In this document: piece after piece, positions 15,752 to 22,152 of the stretch
How positions within the stretch are numbered: position 1 is the stretch's first letter
Layout of the letters: each line of letters starts with the position of its first letter
Virus record (IMG/VR): IMGVR_UViG_3300038701_002343
Coordinates: 1 to 41,913 of that record
Length of the DNA stretch: 41,913 nucleotides
Reading direction: 5' to 3' (one strand)
Origin: a virus
Notes under the pieces: generated by a model
The model's input: the letters and a program-made list of their open reading frames with translations, nothing else
The model's database searches: none
Told to the model about the DNA's origin: nothing
Made by a program: the position numbers and the translations under genes

Positions 15752-16097
15752 ACTCAATCCCAGGATTCCCGGAGAATTCTGATAATTGATAACTAACTTC
15801 GGATTATGACTGAATTAGAAAAGAAAATTTATAAGCGTGCGCTTGAAATTCTGCCTGAATTAGAAAAAACAGTCAAGGTGGTTAAAACAAAAGCAAGATA
15901 TATATCATTCCCCTTTTTTTGTGACGGAGTAATTGATAAAATAATTTACGATACCAACGAGAGTAAATTCACAAAAATAGAATACACAAAAGGCAAAGGA
16001 AATGGATCTACATTGGGACCATCAATGAATAAATTTTCTTCCCTCTTCAATGAAGTAGAAACATGTTCTTTTTATCTTCCAAATTAGAGATAACGGC
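15752..16097 (+). repeat. 346-bp direct repeat, copy 2
   Basis: Second copy of the block at 14950-15295. It is preceded by a CATCAC-rich tract. Unlike copy 1, the attC-like hairpin is missing after GATAACGGC and another gene follows directly. Recombination between copies would delete 802 bp carrying the 83-residue gene. Confidence 0.95.
15806..16087 (+). CDS. Hypothetical 93-residue protein, duplicate copy 2
   Basis: Same protein as that at 15004-15285 except for two residues. Both copies are intact and in frame with identical ends (CSFYLPN), and several base differences are silent, which suggests either recent duplication or continued selection. No function is assigned. Confidence 0.6.
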   Translation: MTELEKKIYKRALEILPELEKTVKVVKTKARYISFPFFCDGVIDKIIYDTNESKFTKIEYTKGKGNGSTLGPSMNKFSSLFNEVETCSFYLPN

Positions 16098-16119
16098 AAA
16101 GGCTAAAACCAGTGCGACC

Positions 16120-16356
16120 ATGAAAAACGGAGATGTCAAAATGCTAATACGCAACCTTAGAAAAATGAGCGAACAAAAACACGATAAGCAAGCATTGGAT
16201 TTAGCCAATGTTGGCGATATGTGCCCATCCCACAAACCTAATTTGAAAAATAGTTATGTTCAGTGGCACGATTGGGCAGAAAGTCAGGCTAAAAAAGGGA
16301 TTAAGCAAACCCAGTGCGAAAAGTGTAAAAGGTGGTTCTTTCCTTCGGAGATGTAG
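16120..16356 (+). CDS. Small putative zinc-binding protein
   Basis: A 78-residue basic protein; ATG at 16120 is chosen because the upstream frame lies in the repeat. It has two Cys/His groups: CPSH near residue 35 and CEKCKRWFFPSEM at the C-terminus. Its ending resembles small phage proteins of Bacteroidota that finish GIKQxxCxxCxxWxFPSE. A role in nucleic-acid binding is plausible but not shown. Confidence 0.55.
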   Translation: MKNGDVKMLIRNLRKMSEQKHDKQALDLANVGDMCPSHKPNLKNSYVQWHDWAESQAKKGIKQTQCEKCKRWFFPSEM

Positions 16357-16368
16357 GGCATTATCGCC

Positions 16369-16439
16369 AACTCGGATATTAAAACATTGTGTTAATATCC
16401 TCACCAAAAAATGGAATTCAAAATTCAATAGATAAAATC
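16369..16439. repeat. 71-bp repeat with inner palindrome, left copy
   Basis: Matches 28701-28771 at about 66 of 71 positions, in the same orientation. It contains a near-perfect palindrome, GGATATTAA...TTAATATCC (16374-16400). It sits between converging transcripts: the accessory genes on the plus strand and the integrase on the minus strand. A bidirectional terminator or a recombination site would both fit. Confidence 0.85.
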
Positions 16440-16456
16440 TATAATAACCCCATCAC

Positions 16457-17650
16457 CTAATCCCGCACCATAAATCTACTTATCCTTAAACTCTCCGTCT
16501 TTTTCCGTGCTTCCATGATCTTTACATACTTTTCGGTTTGCTTCGTAGTCGTGTGCCCCATAAAGCTGGCAAGTACTTCCAGCTTCCCGTCATGCTCCAT
16601 ATACAAGGTGGCAAATGTTTCCCGGGCGATCTGAAAGCATACAGGCATCTTGATTTCAAGCAGGTCAGACACTTCATTGATGTACTTATTCTGCTTCTGC
16701 TCCGACATGCTACAGAACAGAGGAAACAAGCCTACCTCGTCCATCTCATCAGCAATCAAATCCACCGCCTCAGCGGTGATCGGCATCCGTACCCTCGTGC
16801 CAAATCGTTTGGTCTTATGCGGTACGAAATCAAAATTATCACCATCGATCCAGTCCAGTGTAAACCGCCTCAGGTCACCATGCCGAATGCCCGTCACACA
16901 GGAAAACAAAAATGCCCGCAAGACTATCCTATGCGAAGGATGGATCAGCGGCTCTTGATAAAAATCCCAAAACTGTAAAAATTCATCTTTGGTTAGTGGC
17001 CGGTACCTGCTGACCTCAGCCTTAGCCTTAAAATGATCGTAAGGATGGACAAACTCTATCCCATCCACTTTCTTAGCCTGATTAAGGTACGTCTTGAAAT
17101 TCTTATGATGTGCCCACCGCCCATTCAGCGTTTTGGCCCCTGTCTTTCGTGCCAGGTAAGTATCGAATAGCTGAGCAGTCCTGTTATTAAGATGCGAAAA
17201 AAGTAAATGATCATTCCAGGCTTCTAACGTGTTAAGCGTGCTCGTATGGTTCCGTTTGCTCTGATCATTGATCTCCCCCTGCCTATACCTGAGCAACATC
17301 TTCTTACGATAATACTCAATGACCGAATCCCTGTTAAGGTTAGAATAATATTCCTTCAAAAAAACAGGCAAAGAAAGTACCGTTTCCTGCAGGCGATGCC
17401 TAACAAAGATATCATTCGCTTTCCCCTCAGCAGCTGCCAGAATTAGATTATGATCATTATACCTGGTATCATCCTTAGATAGACTTAAGCACCGCCCCTT
17501 ATCCCTGTCAAACCTTTTCACCGGCCAGTAAAGCTTCAGATCAATATCCTTTCGCCTCCTGTCCACAATCACCCGGAGATACAACAGCACCGTCCCATCC
17601 ATCCTGACCCGTTGCGGATTAAAAACAATCTTTGCGCTACAATTTACCAT
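16457..17650 (-). CDS. Tyrosine recombinase, phage integrase
   Basis: A 397-residue protein, taking the ATG at 17650; a TTG 42 bases upstream is possible. The N-terminal arm-binding part (VRMDGTVLLYLRVIVDRRRKDIDL) and a SAM-like core-binding domain (about 90-200) are of the Bacteroidota type. The catalytic domain shows the first Arg in TGIRHGDL, Lys in PHKTKRFGTRV, the second Arg in QIARETFATLY, His in FMGHTT and the nucleophile Tyr in EKYVKI. The usual HxxR histidine is replaced by Gln. It would integrate and excise the prophage; attP probably lies in the flanking DNA but I cannot define it. Confidence 0.88.
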   Translation of the reverse strand: MVNCSAKIVFNPQRVRMDGTVLLYLRVIVDRRRKDIDLKLYWPVKRFDRDKGRCLSLSKDDTRYNDHNLILAAAEGKANDIFVRHRLQETVLSLPVFLKEYYSNLNRDSVIEYYRKKMLLRYRQGEINDQSKRNHTSTLNTLEAWNDHLLFSHLNNRTAQLFDTYLARKTGAKTLNGRWAHHKNFKTYLNQAKKVDGIEFVHPYDHFKAKAEVSRYRPLTKDEFLQFWDFYQEPLIHPSHRIVLRAFLFSCVTGIRHGDLRRFTLDWIDGDNFDFVPHKTKRFGTRVRMPITAEAVDLIADEMDEVGLFPLFCSMSEQKQNKYINEVSDLLEIKMPVCFQIARETFATLYMEHDGKLEVLASFMGHTTTKQTEKYVKIMEARKKTESLRISRFMVRD

Positions 17651-17828
17651 GTTGAAACAATGTTGTAACCACCCATTCAAATTACCTCCCAAACCTTATG
17701 CTCAGAATGACCCCCAGCACCGTTTTTCACACAATGCAGGGGGATTTGGTTTTATTGGTACACCCGGAAGGTGTCCTAAAAACCTTTCATTCACAGCTGT
17801 TTACAGATGTAAGTTGAAACCAGGTTGG
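17651..17828. other. Intergenic region between integrase and repressor
   Basis: 178 bases without a gene. It should contain the integrase promoter, reading leftward. CCCCCAGC near 17712 and GCAGGGGG near 17737 form a weak inverted repeat. No attP core can be identified from this sequence alone. Confidence 0.5.
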
Positions 17829-18230
17829 TTATTTTTGGAGTAATATTTTTAGAATTGCATCTTTTTTGGGGCCGGTGAGGTCTATGGAGACGGTGATATT
17901 ATCGGCCTGGACAGATGATTTTTTTGATGATGGAAGGGCAGGGATTATTTCCTGTCCAGGTTCATGGGCGAATGTTTTGGAAATAAGTTCCTGGGTATTA
18001 TAAGTTCGGGGGCTGCTTGGATCATGTTCAGATCGCCAGGATTCGGATAGAATTTGGTAAATATTAATTCCAAGCACCTTTGCATACGCTTCGATTGAGC
18101 CCATATGCAGGGCTGTTTTTTCAAAATCTTTCCTTACGGATGTTTCAGATTTCGCAACCTTTTCTGCTACTTCAGCAACAGAAAACCTTTTTTCCTTAAT
18201 TAATTCTTTGAGATAAGTACCTAAATGCAT
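17829..18230 (-). CDS. Probable prophage repressor (XRE-type HTH)
   Basis: A 133-residue protein with an N-terminal HTH (about 5-65: YLKELIKEKRFSVAEVAEKV, then SETSVRKDFE, then ALHMGSIEAYAKVLGINIYQIL). A Ser/Pro-rich linker and a short C-terminal segment (ITVSIDLTGPKKDAILKILL) follow, with no LexA/CI-type peptidase motif. It is divergent from the Cro-like gene, with operator-like repeats between them, the standard layout of a lysogeny switch. Absence of a peptidase domain suggests induction by means other than RecA-stimulated self-cleavage. Confidence 0.75.
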   Translation of the reverse strand: MHLGTYLKELIKEKRFSVAEVAEKVAKSETSVRKDFEKTALHMGSIEAYAKVLGINIYQILSESWRSEHDPSSPRTYNTQELISKTFAHEPGQEIIPALPSSKKSSVQADNITVSIDLTGPKKDAILKILLQK

Positions 18231-18434
18231 CTTAAAATTTTGTTAATCATTACATTAGGCTGCTAAGTTCCGAAAAAATACACTCCAATAATAACGAATT
18301 AAGCCCTTAAAAGTTTGGTTTTACACACATAAAAGTTAAAAAATAAAGCCTAAAATCAAGAAAATAGCAACCTAAAGTTTGGTAATTCAAAACTTTTTCT
18401 TTTTATTTGGTCATACAAAACCAAACAAAAAGTT
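18231..18434. promoter_or_regulatory. Lysogeny switch operator-promoter region
   Basis: 204-base AT-rich divergent region between repressor and Cro-like genes. Three related words occur: TTTGGTTTTACACACA (18314-18329), TTTGGTAATTCAAAAC (18378-18393) and TTTGGTCATACAAAACC (18406-18422), consensus TTTGGTnnTnCAnA. The third extends into an inverted half-site (ACCAAAC, 18420-18426) and lies just before the Cro-like start. These are the best candidates for repressor and Cro binding sites. Confidence 0.65.
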
Positions 18435-18653
18435 ATGAACCAGATCAAAAAGGTTATGAAAAACAAAGGGATAGAGGACATCAAGCCCACTGATGAAGTC
18501 CTGGAATCCCTGGGCGTGAAGATCCACACCTGGAACAAATGGGTAAGTGGTAAGAAAGACCCCACCATCACGCAGCTAGAGACTATATCCCAATTCCTGG
18601 GGTGTAAAGTATCCGAACTAATCCACAATGAGCATGAAGGGGCAAGTCTGTAA
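18435..18653 (+). CDS. Cro-like XRE-family regulator
   Basis: A 72-residue protein that is almost entirely a helix-turn-helix domain: KPTDEVLESLGVKIHTWNKWVSGKKDPTI, in which the second and third helices (about 25-50) form the DNA-reading unit, then QLETISQFLGCKVSEL. It is the first gene of the rightward early operon and faces the repressor across shared operators. It probably shuts off repressor synthesis when the lytic path is chosen. Confidence 0.75.
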   Translation: MNQIKKVMKNKGIEDIKPTDEVLESLGVKIHTWNKWVSGKKDPTITQLETISQFLGCKVSELIHNEHEGASL

Positions 18654-18927
18654 CCTGCTGCTAAGGATAGCCAACAGCCGGGAGCAGGCCTACCGGGCAG
18701 CTGGCAGGAGGGATATGGCACAGCTTAGGGCCATTACCAGGATCAGAAATGTAGCGGGGTATTTCAGCAACTACCCCGAAGAGACGCAACTGCGGGCAGT
18801 CATCAATCTGGAAGGTGAACTCATCGCCATCATGCCCGCACCGGAAAGCCGGTTTAGCAAGCTTAGAGAAAAGATTGATTCCCTGATCCAAAAAGCCTAC
18901 AAAAATGAGCATCAGCAAACATTTTGA
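18628..18927 (+). CDS. Early hypothetical protein, 99 residues
   Basis: A basic helical protein (LLLRIANSREQAYRAAGRRDMAQLRAITRIRNVAGYF). It overlaps the Cro-like gene by 26 bases and the next gene by 23. No motif was recognised. As an early gene under the Cro-side promoter it may act in takeover or replication control, but this is only position-based. Confidence 0.5.
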   Translation: MSMKGQVCNLLLRIANSREQAYRAAGRRDMAQLRAITRIRNVAGYFSNYPEETQLRAVINLEGELIAIMPAPESRFSKLREKIDSLIQKAYKNEHQQTF

Positions 18928-19144
18928 AGACGAGCGGCAATGGTTTCGCACCCGTGCCAGGCTTAAGAGAGGGTACAAGCTTACCCTCTGTGATCAGATC
19001 AGAAATCGCATCAGCTTGGACTGGATCAAGGCAGACGCACAGTGGAAGGCCAATTTTCGGGCTATCAGAGACTACGCCCATCAGGCCGTCACAGATGCAG
19101 AAATAGAAACATTTCTATCCAACCAAAACCTAAAAATAAAATGA
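18905..19144 (+). CDS. Early hypothetical protein, 79 residues
   Basis: A charged, Trp- and Arg-rich helical protein (ERQWFRTRARLKRGYKL, then RNRISLDWIKADAQWKANFRAIRDYAHQAV). It overlaps both neighbours and shares their codon use. There is no recognised family; the basic helices could contact nucleic acid. Confidence 0.5.
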   Translation: MSISKHFEDERQWFRTRARLKRGYKLTLCDQIRNRISLDWIKADAQWKANFRAIRDYAHQAVTDAEIETFLSNQNLKIK

Positions 19145-19359
19145 AACACATCGCTATATTTTTGGCTTATATCGCCATCATGGCTAACCTCAGTTATTAC
19201 TTTCAGCTGCAGGCCATGGGGGTGAATCTCTCAGGATGGATTACCATTGCTTACATCTTTACACCGCTTATCCTGGCGGCCATCCTTTCACTGATAGTCA
19301 TCCTGATAACAGCCGTAGGCATGCATTATAAGTGGTGGACCAAACCAGATACGATATGA
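19141..19359 (+). CDS. Early two-helix membrane protein
   Basis: A 72-residue protein with transmembrane helices at about 3-22 (IAIFLAYIAIMANLSYYF) and 32-58 (ITIAYIFTPLILAAILSLIVIL). ATG at 19141 directly abuts the previous gene (ATGA-like overlap) and is preferred to a longer frame starting inside it. Small early membrane proteins often serve superinfection exclusion; nothing more can be said. Confidence 0.5.
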   Translation: MKHIAIFLAYIAIMANLSYYFQLQAMGVNLSGWITIAYIFTPLILAAILSLIVILITAVGMHYKWWTKPDTI

Positions 19360-19517
19360 CTAAGAAGCTGATACTATCCATCATCATGGCAGCTGGCCTC
19401 TCCTTACTCATAATGGAAGCCATGCCATCTAAGAAGAAAGCCGTACGCATGTACCGAAGCATGAGAGCTTCCGGGAGACGTACCAGAAAAGATATTTTAG
19501 ACATCTACGAAGACTGA
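19356..19517 (+). CDS. Small early protein with one membrane helix
   Basis: A 53-residue protein starting at ATG 19356 inside the previous stop (ATGA). It has an N-terminal hydrophobic helix (LILSIIMAAGLSLLIMEA) followed by a strongly basic tail (KKKAVRMYRSMRASGRRTRKD). It is probably membrane-tethered with the basic end in the cytoplasm. The function is unknown. Confidence 0.45.
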   Translation: MTKKLILSIIMAAGLSLLIMEAMPSKKKAVRMYRSMRASGRRTRKDILDIYED

Positions 19518-19518
19518 C

Positions 19519-19821
19519 ATGGAATTATATATCAAAAGATTCCAGGCTTCGGAAGATAGCTGGAAAGACCCGCTACTCAGGTATGTAGACGAATACCTGG
19601 AAGTTATCGCCACAGAGATCATGGAAGACTATATTTATGACCTTCCTTCCCTGTACAAGTTCCTTACTGACCGGGTGAATGTATTTTTAGAAGCCAATCC
19701 GCTCAAATACCGAAAGCCTACAGGTTTTCACCTGGTATTTTACCAGCCCTCCTGCTGTCCCCATCATATCTGCATAGGGACTAAAACGGAGAAAATCAAA
19801 ATTTTTACCAAAACCAAATAA
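19519..19821 (+). CDS. Early hypothetical protein, 100 residues
   Basis: An acidic N-terminal half (SWKDPLLRYVDEYLEVIATEIMEDYIYDLPS) and a C-terminal part with a Cys/His cluster (SCCPHHICIG) that might bind a metal. It starts one base after the preceding stop. It is not recognised. Confidence 0.5.
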   Translation: MELYIKRFQASEDSWKDPLLRYVDEYLEVIATEIMEDYIYDLPSLYKFLTDRVNVFLEANPLKYRKPTGFHLVFYQPSCCPHHICIGTKTEKIKIFTKTK

Positions 19822-19823
19822 CC

Positions 19824-20216
19824 ATGACTACCTACACAGAAAGAGAAGGGAAAGAACCCTTTGACTGGAACAGCTTCCTGGACCGTGCTATCAGTGGAGA
19901 TGCCGATATAGTGGAGAACGACCTGGCAAAGCTATATGCCAAACACTGGGTGACCTGTGCCTGTGGCAATACCTGCGAAAGCATTCCACGAGATAGCATA
20001 GGCGCACCATTTGACCCGAAGCTCAGATCATTAGGCTTAGGATTCAACAGCGCTATTACTTTTGGTTATTACGAAAACGCCAAAGAAACTCTTAAGAGAA
20101 TAGAAAAAAGATCAGCCCAAATACTTTGGGAGATGGAAATAGAGGACAACACACTCACTCCATCACCATCTCACCCCATCACCCAACCCGGAAAGGAGGA
20201 CAATCATGAAACCTGA
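19824..20216 (+). CDS. Early hypothetical protein, 130 residues
   Basis: Contains CACGNTCESIPRD (about 46-58), whose Cys residues suggest a small metal site, and a helical C-terminal half. The last 20 residues (TPSPSHPITQPG) come from a CATCAC-rich low-complexity tract like those elsewhere in the window, so the C-terminus may have been extended by repeat insertion. It overlaps the next gene by 11 bases. Confidence 0.5.
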   Translation: MTTYTEREGKEPFDWNSFLDRAISGDADIVENDLAKLYAKHWVTCACGNTCESIPRDSIGAPFDPKLRSLGLGFNSAITFGYYENAKETLKRIEKRSAQILWEMEIEDNTLTPSPSHPITQPGKEDNHET

Positions 20217-20478
20217 CCACATCACCAGAGGAGACGCCATAGACCAGGTGCAGGAGCTTAGCGATCTGGCCAGGGGTACCGTCAGCATCCTCAGGCACAA
20301 GCAGCACCTTCGCAGAAATCGAGTCCACCACCTTTACCGAAAGAAAAATGAAATCACAACAGCCTACCAAAAATCCATCGCAGCCATCGACAGAGAAATT
20401 AAATCCACTGAATCCCGCTACCCTGCAGAAGGAGCTGGAAAGGTTCTCCCTCGAGGTGGAGATCCAGCAGACTTATAA
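20206..20478 (+). CDS. Early hypothetical protein, 90 residues
   Basis: A basic helical protein (AIDQVQELSDLARGTVSILRHKQHLRRNRVHHLYRKKNE). Its last 131 bases are also read in another frame by the gene at 20348. The N-terminal ~60 residues look like a normal coiled segment, while the final part (GAGKVLPRGGDPADL) looks like incidental translation of the second gene. Confidence 0.45.
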   Translation: MKPDHITRGDAIDQVQELSDLARGTVSILRHKQHLRRNRVHHLYRKKNEITTAYQKSIAAIDREIKSTESRYPAEGAGKVLPRGGDPADL

Positions 20479-20587
20479 CCGCCTGCACTGTATTCATGGG
20501 CTGGACCCGGTAAGAAAGAAAGTAGACACACAGAAGCTGCAGGTGCTCGAAGATCGCCTGCAGCGCATGGAAGGGGGAGAAGTATGA
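20348..20587 (+). CDS. Early hypothetical coiled-coil protein, 79 residues
   Basis: An N-terminal Gln/Pro/Ser-rich stretch followed by a coiled coil (LQKELERFSLEVEIQQTYNRL, then TQKLQVLEDRLQRMEGG). The stop overlaps the methyltransferase start (ATGA), which supports it as real. Its first 131 bases overlap the 20206 gene in a different frame. A later start is possible but no ATG is available in the overlap-free part. Confidence 0.45.
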   Translation: MKSQQPTKNPSQPSTEKLNPLNPATLQKELERFSLEVEIQQTYNRLHCIHGLDPVRKKVDTQKLQVLEDRLQRMEGGEV

Positions 20588-22152
20588 AGAATTCATATAT
20601 AACAGCAACAGATCAGTTTTGCGGGGCTGGCGGAAGTTCACAAGGAGCCAGGAAGGCTGGTGTAGAAGTTAAAATGGCATTGAACCACTGGAAGCTTGCT
20701 ATCGAAACACACAACACTAATTTTCCAGATACCCTCCATGACTGTACCGATATATCAGCATGTGACCCCAGAAGATATCCCAGCACAAACATTCTGATAA
20801 CTTCTCCGGAGTGCACCACACACAGCCCTGCAGGTGGTAACCGGCACAATAAGGTAAAACAATCAGTTGACCTTTTTGACAATGGCCTAATCGATCCATC
20901 TTCAGAAAGAAGCCGTGCCACGATGTGGGATGTTTGCAGATTTGCAGAATACCATGATTATGAAATCATCATAGTAGAGAACGTGGTCGAAGCAAAAACC
21001 AGGTGGGTGCTATTTGAAGTCTGGCTAAATGCGATGCATAAGCTCGGATATAATCACAAATGCCTTTACTTGAACTCTATGCATTTTTGGCCAACGCCAC
21101 AGAGCAGAGACAGGATGTATGTCGTTTTTTGGAAAAAAGGAAACAAAGCACCTGACCTGGACTATACACCAAAGGCATTTTGCACATGCTGTGGGAAGGA
21201 TGTAATGTCAGTACAAAACTGGAAAAATCCCTCACGGAAATTTGGAAAGTACAGAACCCAGTATGTATATGTATGCCCATCAGATGGGACTATTGTCACG
21301 CCTTACTACTACGCTGCTTTCAATGCTATAGACTGGTCAGATATTGGACAGAAGATAGGAGAGAGGAAAAAATCACTATCCCCTAATACGATGAACCGCA
21401 TCCAGTGGGGCCTTGATAAATATGGGGATGATCCGCTGATAATTCAAACAAGGCAAGTATCCGGTTTAGGATCAAGAGTGAAGAACAGCACCACTAACCC
21501 TATAGGCACCCAATGTACCGAATTAAGTCACGAAGTGGCTACGCCTATCATCGTAAAAGGTGAGCACACATCACTTCCCGGATATGTAAAGAAAATAGGA
21601 GACCCATTTATGACCCAAACTGTACGGCAGACATCCTCTCTGGTGATGCCCTGGATAATAGAAATGAACAAAACAGGAGAGGCCAAACCATCAGCAGAAA
21701 CTATGTCTACGATCACGGCAGGAGGGATCAATCATGCCTTGTTAACAAGTCCATTGATTGTTCAAAACAAAGGCCAAAGCAAGTCAAAACCCGCCACTCA
21801 ATCAATGCCTGCTCAAACTACAATGATCAATAACGGGATAGTTTCTCATCAGGCATGGAGTAGTTTTATCCAGTATTATTACAAGAGCAATCAATCCTCA
21901 AAGCTTTCTGAGCCTATAGGGACAGTGACAACAAATGACAGGTCATACATAGTCAATTACCAAAAACCACGCATAGAAGATTGCTATTACAGGATGATCA
22001 AGGCACCAGAGGTTAAAGCCTCAATGGCTTTCGATACAGATTATATAATCCTTGGAAACTCTAAAGAACAGGTGAAGCAATGCGGAAACGCTGTAACACC
22101 ACCAGTACAGGAGTGGATCATCAAACAATGCGTAAAATCTTTAGAGGAATGA
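20584..22152 (+). CDS. DNA (cytosine-5) methyltransferase
   Basis: A 522-residue protein. Motif I is DQFCGAGGSSQGARKAG (about 10-27, SAM binding). Motif IV carries the catalytic Cys in SPECTTHSPAGG (about 77-88), an unusual form of the canonical PPCQ. Motif VI is ENVVEAK (about 137), motif VIII QSRDRMYVVFW (about 173), and motif X GNAVTPPVQEW lies near the end (about 500). The long segment between VIII and X is the target-recognition region. It modifies cytosines in phage DNA, probably to evade host restriction. No cognate nuclease is seen nearby. It starts inside the previous gene's stop. Confidence 0.85.
   Translation: MKNSYITATDQFCGAGGSSQGARKAGVEVKMALNHWKLAIETHNTNFPDTLHDCTDISACDPRRYPSTNILITSPECTTHSPAGGNRHNKVKQSVDLFDNGLIDPSSERSRATMWDVCRFAEYHDYEIIIVENVVEAKTRWVLFEVWLNAMHKLGYNHKCLYLNSMHFWPTPQSRDRMYVVFWKKGNKAPDLDYTPKAFCTCCGKDVMSVQNWKNPSRKFGKYRTQYVYVCPSDGTIVTPYYYAAFNAIDWSDIGQKIGERKKSLSPNTMNRIQWGLDKYGDDPLIIQTRQVSGLGSRVKNSTTNPIGTQCTELSHEVATPIIVKGEHTSLPGYVKKIGDPFMTQTVRQTSSLVMPWIIEMNKTGEAKPSAETMSTITAGGINHALLTSPLIVQNKGQSKSKPATQSMPAQTTMINNGIVSHQAWSSFIQYYYKSNQSSKLSEPIGTVTTNDRSYIVNYQKPRIEDCYYRMIKAPEVKASMAFDTDYIILGNSKEQVKQCGNAVTPPVQEWIIKQCVKSLEE

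Noticed and set aside
16457-17650. Integron integrase
   Set aside because: The tyrosine recombinase is of the Bacteroidota phage type with a normal arm-binding domain, and I see no IntI-specific insertion near the second catalytic box, although I could not align it.
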